This document shows positions 1 to 7,265 of a stretch of DNA of 64,000 nt, piece by piece. The stretch is from contig JAEUNZ010000027.1 in NCBI GenBank assembly GCA_016790965.1, forward strand, positions 110,983 through 174,982. Direction: 5' to 3'. The DNA is from SSSZ01 sp016790965. Lineage in GTDB: Bacteria > Pseudomonadota > Gammaproteobacteria > Burkholderiales > Rhodocyclaceae. The notes beneath the pieces are model-generated. The model made no database searches and was not told where the DNA came from. It worked only from the letters and a program-made list of their open reading frames with translations. The stretch's first letter is position 1; each line of letters begins with the position of its first letter. Position numbers and translations under genes: made by a program.

Positions 1-1
1 G

Positions 2-178
2 AGCCGGCCCCCGGCGGGCGGGCCGCAAGAGGTCGAACGCAGGGCTGAACGTCCGGCGGAGACCATGGTGGCTTGTGCGCACTGCGGGGTGCACCTCCCC
101 GAGGCGGAGGCACTGGCCCAGGGAGCCGCATTCTACTGTTGCCCGGCCCATCGCGCCGCAGGGCCGAGGGGCCGATGA
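2..178 (+). CDS. PP0621 family protein, C-terminal part (5' end outside window)
   Basis: The reading frame enters from the left edge and ends at a TGA at 176-178. The last residues form a small treble-clef-like zinc site: CAHCGVHLP, then FYCCPAHR near the end. This pairing of CxxC with a downstream Cys/His is the signature I know from the short PP0621-family proteins, which usually have one N-terminal membrane helix followed by this ribbon. That helix is not in the window. The stop overlaps the pilS start (ATGA at 175-178), so the two genes are probably translationally coupled. The function of the family is unknown. The assignment rests on the terminal motif and the pilS neighbourhood only. 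Confidence 0.7.
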   Translation, partial: SRPPAGGPQEVERRAERPAETMVACAHCGVHLPEAEALAQGAAFYCCPAHRAAGPRGR

Positions 179-1785
179 GATTCTGGCGCTCTTCTCCCTG
201 GGAGCCCAACTGGCGTTCGCTCCAGTATTTCAATCTTTATCGCCTGGTGGTCGTGGCCCTTCTGGCCGCAGGGCTTTGGATCTCGCCTTCCTGGCTTGGG
301 GTCTTCTGGCTCGTCCCGCAAGGCACCCTGGCTTGGCTGACGGCGCTCTATGCCCTCGTGGTCGGCGCAGGTATGCTGTCGGCCCTCGTCTGGCAGCGGC
401 GTTTCAACGTTCAGCTCTCGGCCCAGGTGGCGGTCGATGTGCTGGCCGTCAATGGCGCCATGTATGCTGCCGGAGGCGTTTCCAGCGGTTTCGGCATCGT
501 TTTCCTGGTTTCCCTCGCGGCGGCCAGTCTGGTTGGCCGCGGCCATCTGGTCCTCTTCTACGCCGCCATCGCCACTCTTGCCTTGCTGTCGATGCAGGGC
601 TACGGCGTCCTGACGGCGGGCTTCGACACGGGATCCTTCGTGCAGGCCGGCTTTCTTTCGGCCGGGTTCTTCGCCACGGCGATCCTGGCGCGGCTCCTGG
701 GGCAGCGCGCCATGGCGGAGGAAGCGCTGGCCAGACGCCGGGGAGTCGAACTGGAGAACCAGAGTCGTATCAGCCAGCAGATCGTCGCTCGGGTGCTGGA
801 TGGCGTGCTGGTGGTGGCGGGGGACGGACGGGTACTGCGCAGCAACCCGGTGGCGGCGGCTCTTCTGGGGGAGGATTTTGGCGCCCATCGGCCCCTGGCC
901 TACTATTCCCGTGCGCTTGCCGAGGCCTTCGAAGCCTGGCGCAGGGGCGACGGAGCGGCGGAAACGAGCGTCGTCGCCGAGGGCGGGGAGTCCCTGGGGG
1001 TACGCTTCGAGGCCACTGAAAGCAGCGACCGGGAAGCGCTGGTTTTCCTGGAGGACATCGGTCGGGTCCATGAACGGGCGGAGCAACTGAAACTTGCGGC
1101 CCTGGGGCGCCTGACGGCGAGTATTGCCCATGAAATCCGCAATCCGCTGGCCGCCATTTCCCATGCCGGGGAGTTGCTGCGGGAGGAACGTCGGGGGGAG
1201 ATGCAGGAGCGCCTGCTGCGCATTCTCAACGACAACGTGGGGCGCCTCGACCGCATCGTCCAGGACATTCTCGATCTGGGCCGTCGCGACCGCGCTCAGG
1301 CCGAGGCGCTACCCCTGGATACGGTTCTCGCCCAGTTCGCCGCCGAGTATTGCGAGGCCGACGGCCAGCCGGCGGATCTGATTTCCGTCGGTAGCGAGGG
1401 CGGGCTGCTGCTCTGTTTTGATCGTTCGCACCTGCACCAGGTGTTGTGGAATCTGGTCGCCAATGCGGTGGCCCATTCGCGGCGGCGGGCCGGCAGTGTC
1501 GAGATCAACGCCCGCCCCGGCGACGACGCGGGGCAGGTAGAATTGCACGTCATCGACGACGGGCCCGGCGTCCCGGCCGAGTTGCGGGGGCAGGTGTTCG
1601 AGCCCTTCTTCACCACTCGCGCCTCGGGCACGGGGCTCGGGCTCTTCATCGCCCGGGAGCTTTGCGCGGCCAACGGCGCGAGTCTCGATCTGGGGCCCGA
1701 GGCCGGGTATGGTCATTTCATCGTGAGCGGGAGGTGCGACACGTGTCAGCAGGACGTTCCGAGCGCCGGGTTCGCGGCGAACTGA
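175..1785 (+). CDS. pilS: Sensor histidine kinase PilS
   Basis: 536 residues. About the first 190 residues form six hydrophobic segments, followed by a linker, a PAS-like region (about 210-300) and a HisKA domain with the phospho-acceptor in ASIAHEIRNP (His319). The HATPase domain has an N box (NLVANAVAHS), a G1 box (DDGPGVP) and G2 (GTGLGLFIARE). PilS is the membrane kinase that senses pilin level and phosphorylates PilR to control type IV pilin transcription. The ATG at 175 is chosen because it overlaps the upstream stop in ATGA and gives the usual MRFW start; a longer upstream reading in the same frame is proline/arginine-rich noise. The 3' end overlaps pilR by 43 bp. Confidence 0.9.
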   Translation: MRFWRSSPWEPNWRSLQYFNLYRLVVVALLAAGLWISPSWLGVFWLVPQGTLAWLTALYALVVGAGMLSALVWQRRFNVQLSAQVAVDVLAVNGAMYAAGGVSSGFGIVFLVSLAAASLVGRGHLVLFYAAIATLALLSMQGYGVLTAGFDTGSFVQAGFLSAGFFATAILARLLGQRAMAEEALARRRGVELENQSRISQQIVARVLDGVLVVAGDGRVLRSNPVAAALLGEDFGAHRPLAYYSRALAEAFEAWRRGDGAAETSVVAEGGESLGVRFEATESSDREALVFLEDIGRVHERAEQLKLAALGRLTASIAHEIRNPLAAISHAGELLREERRGEMQERLLRILNDNVGRLDRIVQDILDLGRRDRAQAEALPLDTVLAQFAAEYCEADGQPADLISVGSEGGLLLCFDRSHLHQVLWNLVANAVAHSRRRAGSVEINARPGDDAGQVELHVIDDGPGVPAELRGQVFEPFFTTRASGTGLGLFIARELCAANGASLDLGPEAGYGHFIVSGRCDTCQQDVPSAGFAAN

Positions 1786-3086
1786 TCCGGGTTCTGGTCG
1801 TCGACGACGAACCCGATATCCGGGAGCTCGTCGATCTGACCCTCTCCCGCATGGGGCTGGCCGCGGATTGCGCCGGCAGTGTGGCCGAGGCCAAGGGCTT
1901 GCTGGCCGAAACGGATTACCAGCTCTGCCTTACCGACATGCGCCTACCGGATGGCGACGGCCTCACACTGGTGCGCCACGTCGCCGAGCACCACGGCGAG
2001 ACACCGGTGGCGGTCATCACCGCCTTCGGCAGTGCGGAGAATGCGGTGGCGGCGCTCAAGGCCGGGGCCTTCGACTACCTGTCCAAGCCGGTGGGGCTCG
2101 ACCAGCTACGCGCCCTGGTCAAGTCCGCCCTGAGTCTGCCGGGCCGGGACGAGGGCGGATCGCCCATCCATACCCTGATCGGCGATTCGCCCGCCATGGA
2201 GCAGGTCCGCGCCACCATCGACAAGCTGGCCCGCAGCCAGGCGCCCATCTATATCTCCGGCGAATCGGGCAGCGGCAAGGAACTGGCGGCCCGACTGATC
2301 CATACCCAGAGCGCCCGCAGCACGGCGCCCTTCGTTCCGGTCAATTGCGGCGCGATTCCCGAGAACCTCATGGAAAGCGAATTTTTCGGCTACCGCAAGG
2401 GGGCGTTTACCGGCGCCGACAGCGACCGCGATGGCTTCTTCCAGGCGGCCAACGGCGGCACGCTCTTTCTCGACGAGGTGGCGGATTTGCCTCTGCCTAT
2501 GCAGGTGAAGCTCCTGCGCGCCATCCAGGAAAAGCGCGTGCGCAAGGTGGGCAGTGCGGTGGAAGAGCCCGTGGACGTGCGCGTCATCTGTGCCACCCAT
2601 CGCAATCTGCGCGAGCGCGTCGACAAGGGGGCCTTTCGGCAGGATCTCTATTACCGGCTCAATGTCATCGAACTGCGCATGCCCCCGCTGCGGGAGCGCA
2701 AAGAGGATATTCCGGTCCTCTCCGAGGCCATCCTCAATCGTCTCGGTAGCGGAACGCCCCTGACGCCCGCCGCTCTGGGCGCCCTGCGGGAATATCCCTT
2801 CCCCGGCAATGTGCGGGAGCTGGAGAACATTCTCGAAAGGGCCACGGCCCTGTGTTCCGGCGAGCGCATCGAGACCGAGGATCTGCAACTCGCCCCGGAG
2901 GAGGTGAGCGGCGAAGCCCTGGGCCGCGGGAGCGAGACCCTGGACGACTATCTCAACCGGGTCGAACGCCAGGCCATCCTCGACGCCTTGCAGAAAACCG
3001 GCCAGAACCGTACCGCGGCGGCCCGCCTCCTGGGGGTGACCTTCCGCTCCCTGCGCTATCGCCTGGAACGGCTGGGCATCGAATGA
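1743..3086 (+). CDS. pilR: Sigma-54-dependent response regulator PilR
   Basis: 447 residues in NtrC-type order: receiver domain (VLVVDDEPD; phospho-acceptor Asp65 in LTDMRLPDGDG; Lys in YLSKP), AAA+ sigma-54 activation domain (Walker A GESGSGKE, GAFTGA loop for sigma-54 contact, Walker B TLFLDEVADL), and a C-terminal Fis helix-turn-helix (NRTAAARLLGVTFRSLRYRL). The family partner of PilS activates pilA and other type IV pilus genes. The chosen start is GTG 1743, preceded by GGGAGGTG at a normal distance and lying inside the end of pilS; no ATG fits the receiver N-terminus. The closeness to pilS supports one transcript. Confidence 0.9.
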   Translation: MSAGRSERRVRGELIRVLVVDDEPDIRELVDLTLSRMGLAADCAGSVAEAKGLLAETDYQLCLTDMRLPDGDGLTLVRHVAEHHGETPVAVITAFGSAENAVAALKAGAFDYLSKPVGLDQLRALVKSALSLPGRDEGGSPIHTLIGDSPAMEQVRATIDKLARSQAPIYISGESGSGKELAARLIHTQSARSTAPFVPVNCGAIPENLMESEFFGYRKGAFTGADSDRDGFFQAANGGTLFLDEVADLPLPMQVKLLRAIQEKRVRKVGSAVEEPVDVRVICATHRNLRERVDKGAFRQDLYYRLNVIELRMPPLRERKEDIPVLSEAILNRLGSGTPLTPAALGALREYPFPGNVRELENILERATALCSGERIETEDLQLAPEEVSGEALGRGSETLDDYLNRVERQAILDALQKTGQNRTAAARLLGVTFRSLRYRLERLGIE

Positions 3087-3286
3087 GCGCGCTCCTCGCC
3101 TGCGGCCAGAGCTTCGCCCCCCGGGGGTCCTGCGGCCTCCGGCGCCGGGCGGGGGGCGCGGGCAAGAGACGCTGCGGCGGAGCGAAGGCCCCTCGTCGCT
3201 TTCTGCCCTCCCGGCCGGGAGGGTCTTCCTTGCCCCCGCGGGCAGGCGTCGCCTGCCGCCGGACCCGTCCCCCGGGGGCGCCATGA
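3083..3286 (+). other. Open frame linking pilR and ampD; doubtful 67-residue product
   Basis: The 196 bp between pilR and ampD stay open in one frame. That frame starts at an ATG overlapping the pilR stop (ATGA 3083-3086) and stops at a TGA overlapping the ampD ATG (3283-3286). The predicted peptide is Arg/Gly/Pro-rich with no recognisable motif, and the stretch is so GC-rich that open frames arise by chance. It also contains short palindromes (CCGGCCGG type). No family is recognised. It may be a spacer, a translational coupling device, or nothing. Confidence 0.2.
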
Positions 3287-3843
3287 GCCCCTGGCGACCC
3301 CGGGGCTGGCTGGCGGGGGCCGCTCGTCTTCCCTCGCCCAACGAGGAGGCACGTCCTCCCGGGAGCGTCGTTTCCCTCGCGGTGATCCACGCTATCAGCC
3401 TGCCCCCGGGCCAATTCGGTGGCGACTGGGTCGAGCGTTTTTTCCTCAATCGCTTGCCCGCCGAAGCCCATCCCTATTTTCAGGAAATCGCTGCGCTGCG
3501 GGTCTCGGCCCACTTCTTCATCGCGCGGGGCGGGCGTCTGTTGCAGTTCGTGGCCTGCGACCGGCGCGCCTGGCACGCCGGGGCCTCGTCCTGGCGTGGC
3601 CACGGGAACTGCAACGATTTCTCGGTGGGCATCGAACTTGAAGGTTGCGACGAAGAGTCTTTCACCGACGCCCAGTACGAAAGCCTCTGGCAGGTGCTCG
3701 ACGCCCTGCGGCTGCGCTATCCCCTCGATGCGATCGCCGGCCATAGTCACGTGGCGCCGGGGCGCAAGACCGATCCCGGCCCCCATTTCGATTGGGCGCG
3801 GGTGCGGGCCCGCTATCCCACCCTTGGATTACCGCCGGAATAA
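3283..3843 (+). CDS. ampD: 1,6-anhydro-N-acetylmuramyl-L-alanine amidase AmpD
   Basis: 186 residues, one Amidase_2 domain, cytosolic (no signal peptide). AmpD cleaves the lactyl-amide bond of anhydromuropeptides during peptidoglycan recycling, and its loss induces AmpC beta-lactamase in bacteria that have AmpR. Zinc ligands can be read: His36 in AVIHAISL, His154 in AGHSHVAPG and Asp164 in RKTDPGPHFDW, with Lys162 beside it, at almost the same numbering as the E. coli enzyme. The ATG at 3283 gives the usual length. It lies downstream of pilSR in the same direction and its stop almost touches the convergent aminotransferase gene (the 3' ends overlap by 15 bp). Confidence 0.92.
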   Translation: MSPWRPRGWLAGAARLPSPNEEARPPGSVVSLAVIHAISLPPGQFGGDWVERFFLNRLPAEAHPYFQEIAALRVSAHFFIARGGRLLQFVACDRRAWHAGASSWRGHGNCNDFSVGIELEGCDEESFTDAQYESLWQVLDALRLRYPLDAIAGHSHVAPGRKTDPGPHFDWARVRARYPTLGLPPE

Positions 3844-4989
3844 CTGCTCCAGGCGTTGGACGGCTTCGCCCAGGCGATCGACCTCGGTGGTGTAAGCGAA
3901 GCGCAGATGGCGCCCGGGTGCGTGGGTGCCGAAGTCGAGGCCCGGCGTGGCGGCGACGCCCGCTTCTTCCAGCATCCTTGCCGCAAGGGCGAAACTGTCC
4001 TCGGCCAGGGCGGAACTGTCGCAATAGAGATAGAAGGCGCCCTGGGGGCGGGCGACGACGTGCAATCCGATGGATTCCAGGGCGGGAGCGAGGAAATCGC
4101 GCCGACGCTGGAATTCCCGTCGCCGGGCTTGGAGGATGGTTTCGGTTTCCGGTTCAAAGGCCGCCAGGGCGGCGTACTGGGCCGGCGTGGGCGGCGAGAT
4201 GAAGAGGTTCTGGGCGAGTTTTTCGACATCGCGCAGGTAGGGCTCGGGGACCACCAGCCAGCCCAGGCGCCAGCCCGTCATCTGGAAGTACTTGGAAAAG
4301 CTCTGTACCACCCAGATGTCATCGCCGCAAGCCAGAGCGCTGGGGCAGGGGTCGCCGTAGGTGAGGCCGTGGTAAATCTCGTCGACGATGAAGTGCCCCT
4401 TGCGTTGACGCACGCTTGCCGCCAGGGCCGTGAGTTCGGCTCCGCCCAGAAGGGTCCCGGTCGGGTTGGCCGGCGAGGCGACCAGCAGACCGTCGGTGTC
4501 CGGGCTCCAGTGGGCTTCGAGGTGGGCCGTGGTGGGCTGGAAATTGCTCTCCGGACCCACCGGGATCGCCGTCGGAACCCCCTCGAAGGCCCGCACGAAG
4601 TGGCGGTTGCAGGGGTAGCCCGGGTCGGCGAGGAGCCAGCGGCGGCCGGGTTCGCACAGACAGGCCAGCGCCAGGGTGAGCGCCCCCGAGGCGCCCGCGG
4701 TGACGACGATGCGGGAGGCCGGAATCTCGAGGCCGTAACGCTCGCCATAAAAAGCGGCAATCGCTGCGCGCAGTTCCGGAATTCCCAGAGCCGGCGTATA
4801 GAACACCCGCCCGTCGGCGATGGCCCGGGCCCCCGCGGCGACGATAGGTTTCGGCGTTGGGAAATCCGGCTCGCCTACCTCCATGTGGATGATGTCCCGC
4901 CCCGTCGCCTCCAGCGCCTTGGCCCGGGTGAGCAATTCCATGACGTGGAAGGGCGCAATCTCCCGAGTCCGCGAAGCAGGGCGATACAT
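3829..4989 (-). CDS. PLP-dependent class I/II aminotransferase
   Basis: 386 residues of fold-type I aminotransferase. Diagnostic parts: EVGEPDFPTP near the N-terminus, SPANPTGT, DEIYHGLTYG, the PLP lysine in SFSKYFQMTGWRLGW, and the C-terminal arginine in HLRFAYT. The closest kind is the AspC/AlaA-like group that uses pyruvate, glutamate or aspartate; the substrate cannot be settled from sequence. The ATG at 4989 is preferred to an upstream ATG because GGAG lies 6 bp before it. An intrinsic terminator U-tract ends exactly at that GGAG, so the gene sits directly behind the pckG terminator. Confidence 0.85.
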   Translation of the reverse strand: MYRPASRTREIAPFHVMELLTRAKALEATGRDIIHMEVGEPDFPTPKPIVAAGARAIADGRVFYTPALGIPELRAAIAAFYGERYGLEIPASRIVVTAGASGALTLALACLCEPGRRWLLADPGYPCNRHFVRAFEGVPTAIPVGPESNFQPTTAHLEAHWSPDTDGLLVASPANPTGTLLGGAELTALAASVRQRKGHFIVDEIYHGLTYGDPCPSALACGDDIWVVQSFSKYFQMTGWRLGWLVVPEPYLRDVEKLAQNLFISPPTPAQYAALAAFEPETETILQARRREFQRRRDFLAPALESIGLHVVARPQGAFYLYCDSSALAEDSFALAARMLEEAGVAATPGLDFGTHAPGRHLRFAYTTEVDRLGEAVQRLEQLFRR

Positions 4990-4994
4990 GGCGA

Positions 4995-5032
4995 TCTCCA
5001 AAAAACAATGGCTGCCGGCAAGGCCGGCAGCC
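4995..5032 (-). terminator. Intrinsic terminator abutting the aminotransferase ribosome binding site
   Basis: On the minus strand there is a perfect 10-bp stem (GGCTGCCGGC / GCCGGCAGCC, loop CTT, 5010-5032), then ATTG and TTTTTT (5000-5005), then at once GGAGA (4995-4999), the ribosome binding site of the aminotransferase. It would end pckG transcription, or act as an attenuator for transcripts entering the aminotransferase gene. Confidence 0.75.
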
Positions 5033-5049
5033 ACGATTTCTCAACCAGT

Positions 5050-5176
5050 CACGAAATGGCCTGAAAACCGTAGCGAGCGGTTCGAGTCCGGTTCGAGAAG
5101 CACAGCCGTACTGCCGTACGGCGAGCATCGCAGGACCGGAATCGGGCCGCGCAGTAGGTTTGCAGGCCGTTTCGTT
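5050..5176. repeat. Family A palindromic intergenic repeat, copy 1 (divergent)
   Basis: 127-bp element with imperfect inverted ends: ACGAAATGGCCTGAAAACC (5051-5069) against ACGAAACGGCCTGCAAACC read from 5175 down. Internal family A marks are GTAGCGAGCGG next to the left arm and AATCGGGCCGCGCAGTAG near the right arm. The right arm covers two bases of the pckG stop codon. It shares its core with copies at 13806-13952 and 39213-39361 but has its own arm sequence. No transposase is present. Confidence 0.7.
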
Positions 5177-7019
5177 AGGCGGCGTCCTTGAAAATGCCCA
5201 TCTCGAACAGCTCGCGTTTCAAGACCAGTTCGCGGGGCATCTTTTCGCCCATCTTGTCGAACCACTCCTTGTGGCCGGCCAGTTCGGCCTTCCAGGCTTC
5301 GGCGTCGATGGTGGTGAGGGCTTCGAACTCGGCCTTCTGGATGTCCAGGTCGGTCCAGTCGATGTCCTCGAACTTGGGCATCCAGCCGAGGGTGGTTTCC
5401 TTGGCGGCGACCTTGCCCTTGCAACGGTCGACGATCCACTTCAAAACGCGCATGTTGTCGCCGAAGCCGGGCCACATGAATTCGCCCTTCTCGTTCATGC
5501 GGAACCAGTTCACGCAGAAGATCTTGGGGGTGGCTTCGACGGTGTGGCCCATCTTCAGCCAGTGGTTGAAGTAGTCGCCCATGTGGTAGCCGCAGAAGGG
5601 CAGCATGGCGAAGGGGTCGCGCCGCACGACGCCCTGCTGGCCGAAGGCGGCAGCGGTCGTTTCGGAACCCAGGGTGGCCGCCATGTATACGCCGTAGTTC
5701 CAGTTGAAGGCCTGGTAGACCAGGGGCACGGTAGTGGCGCGGCGACCACCGAAGATGAAGGCGGAGATGGGCACGCCAGCCGGATCTTCCCAGGCGGCAT
5801 CCACTGACGGGCACTGGCTGGCCGGGGCGGTGAAGCGGGAGTTGGCATGGGCGGCCTTCTTGCCGGCCTTGCCGTCTTCCGGCGTCCAGTCCTTGCCCTG
5901 CCAGTCGATCAGGTGGGCCGGGGCTTCCTTGGTCAGACCTTCCCACCACACGTCGCCGTCATCGGTCAGGGCGACGTTGGTGAAGATGATGTTTTCCTTG
6001 AGGGTGGCCAGGGCGTTGTAGTTGGTCTTCTCGCTGGTGCCCGGGGCGACGCCGAAGAAGCCGGCTTCAGGGTTGATGGCGTAGAAGCGGGTGATGCCGT
6101 CCTTGTCCACGCGGGGCTTGATCCAGGCGATGTCGTCGCCGATGGTGGTGATCTTCCAACCGTTGAAGGTCTTGGGCGGAATCAGCATGGCGAAGTTGGT
6201 CTTGCCGCAGGCGGAGGGGAAGGCGGCAGCGACATAGGTCTTCTCGCCCTCGGGGGATTCGACACCGAGGATGAGCATGTGCTCGGCCAGCCAACCCTGG
6301 TCGCGGGCCATGGTGGAGGCGATGCGCAGGGCGAAGCACTTCTTGCCGAGGAGGGCGTTGCCGCCGTAACCGGAGCCGTAGGACCAGATCTCACGGGTCT
6401 CGGGGTAGTGCACGATGTACTTGACGGTGGGGTTGCAGGGCCACTTCACATCCTTCTGGCCCGGCTCCAGGGGGGCGCCGACGGTATGGACGCAGGGGAC
6501 GAATTCGCCATCGGTGCCCAGTACGTCATGGACCTTGCGACCCATGCGGGTCATGGTGCGCATATTGACCACCACGTAGGCGGAGTCGGAGAGCTCGACG
6601 CCGATGTGAGCGATGGGGGAACCGAGGGGACCCATGGAGAAGGGAATGACGTAGAGGGTGCGGCCCTTCATGCAGCCCTTGAACAGGCCGGAGAGGGTTT
6701 CACGCATCTTGGCCGGGTCTTCCCAGTTGTTGGTGGGGCCGGCGTCTTCCTTCTTGGCGGAGCAGATGTAGGTGCGGTCTTCGACGCGGGCGACGTCGGA
6801 GGGGTCGGAGAAGGCCAGGTAGGAGTTGGGGCGCTTCTGTTCGTTCAGCTTGATGAGGGTGCCGGCTTGTACCATTTCGGCGCACAGGCGGTCATACTCC
6901 TCCTGGGAACCGTCGGCCCAGTAGATGCGGTCCGGCTGGGTCAGGGCAGCGATTTCCGCCACCCATTTCTTGAGGCCTTCGTGTTTGACGTAATCGGGAG
7001 CATTCAGCGGTGCAGTCAT
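5175..7019 (-). CDS. pckG: Phosphoenolpyruvate carboxykinase (GTP)
   Basis: 614 residues, the normal size for the GTP-dependent enzyme, which converts oxaloacetate plus GTP to PEP, CO2 and GDP (gluconeogenesis or anaplerosis, cytosol). Visible family features are the kinase P-loop PSACGKTN (about residues 285-292), the FGGRRATTVPLVYQAFNW segment, the RKCFALRIAS-type nucleotide/substrate region (KKCFALRIAS) and the N-terminal RIYWADGSQEE block. The ATP-type enzyme lacks these. The start at 7019 has a purine-rich GAGAGAG upstream. It is divergent from maeB, so the two genes that connect C4 acids with PEP and pyruvate share one 246-bp control region. Confidence 0.95.
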   Translation of the reverse strand: MTAPLNAPDYVKHEGLKKWVAEIAALTQPDRIYWADGSQEEYDRLCAEMVQAGTLIKLNEQKRPNSYLAFSDPSDVARVEDRTYICSAKKEDAGPTNNWEDPAKMRETLSGLFKGCMKGRTLYVIPFSMGPLGSPIAHIGVELSDSAYVVVNMRTMTRMGRKVHDVLGTDGEFVPCVHTVGAPLEPGQKDVKWPCNPTVKYIVHYPETREIWSYGSGYGGNALLGKKCFALRIASTMARDQGWLAEHMLILGVESPEGEKTYVAAAFPSACGKTNFAMLIPPKTFNGWKITTIGDDIAWIKPRVDKDGITRFYAINPEAGFFGVAPGTSEKTNYNALATLKENIIFTNVALTDDGDVWWEGLTKEAPAHLIDWQGKDWTPEDGKAGKKAAHANSRFTAPASQCPSVDAAWEDPAGVPISAFIFGGRRATTVPLVYQAFNWNYGVYMAATLGSETTAAAFGQQGVVRRDPFAMLPFCGYHMGDYFNHWLKMGHTVEATPKIFCVNWFRMNEKGEFMWPGFGDNMRVLKWIVDRCKGKVAAKETTLGWMPKFEDIDWTDLDIQKAEFEALTTIDAEAWKAELAGHKEWFDKMGEKMPRELVLKRELFEMGIFKDAA

Positions 7020-7265
7020 GGCGGTGTCTCTCTCTAAGTTGCTGACAAAGCTAGGGTTCGTGCCAGTCGCCGGTTGCTGCCACCGTGAGGCGAGCGGCGC
7101 TGGGGCCGTCGGCTGGGAAGCCCGTAATTATGCCACTCCCTAGGGTAAACATCTACTTGACGCCGCCGCCTACGTGATGTCCGAGGGGTGATATTTCACG
7201 GACCTCGTGCTAGCATTTATCGCATATCGAAATGACTTTCCATAATGTGAAATAAAGGAGACACC
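7020..7265. promoter_or_regulatory. Divergent pckG/maeB control region with an inverted pair of 8-mers
   Basis: 246 bp, clearly more AT-rich on the maeB side. TATTTCAC (7192-7199) and its exact reverse complement GTGAAATA (7247-7254) lie 47 bp apart; the second directly precedes the maeB Shine-Dalgarno AAAGGAG (7254-7260). A possible extended -10 for maeB is TGCTAGCAT (7208-7216). The 8-mers could be half-sites of a dimeric regulator or a long-range stem. No regulator is identified. Confidence 0.4.
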
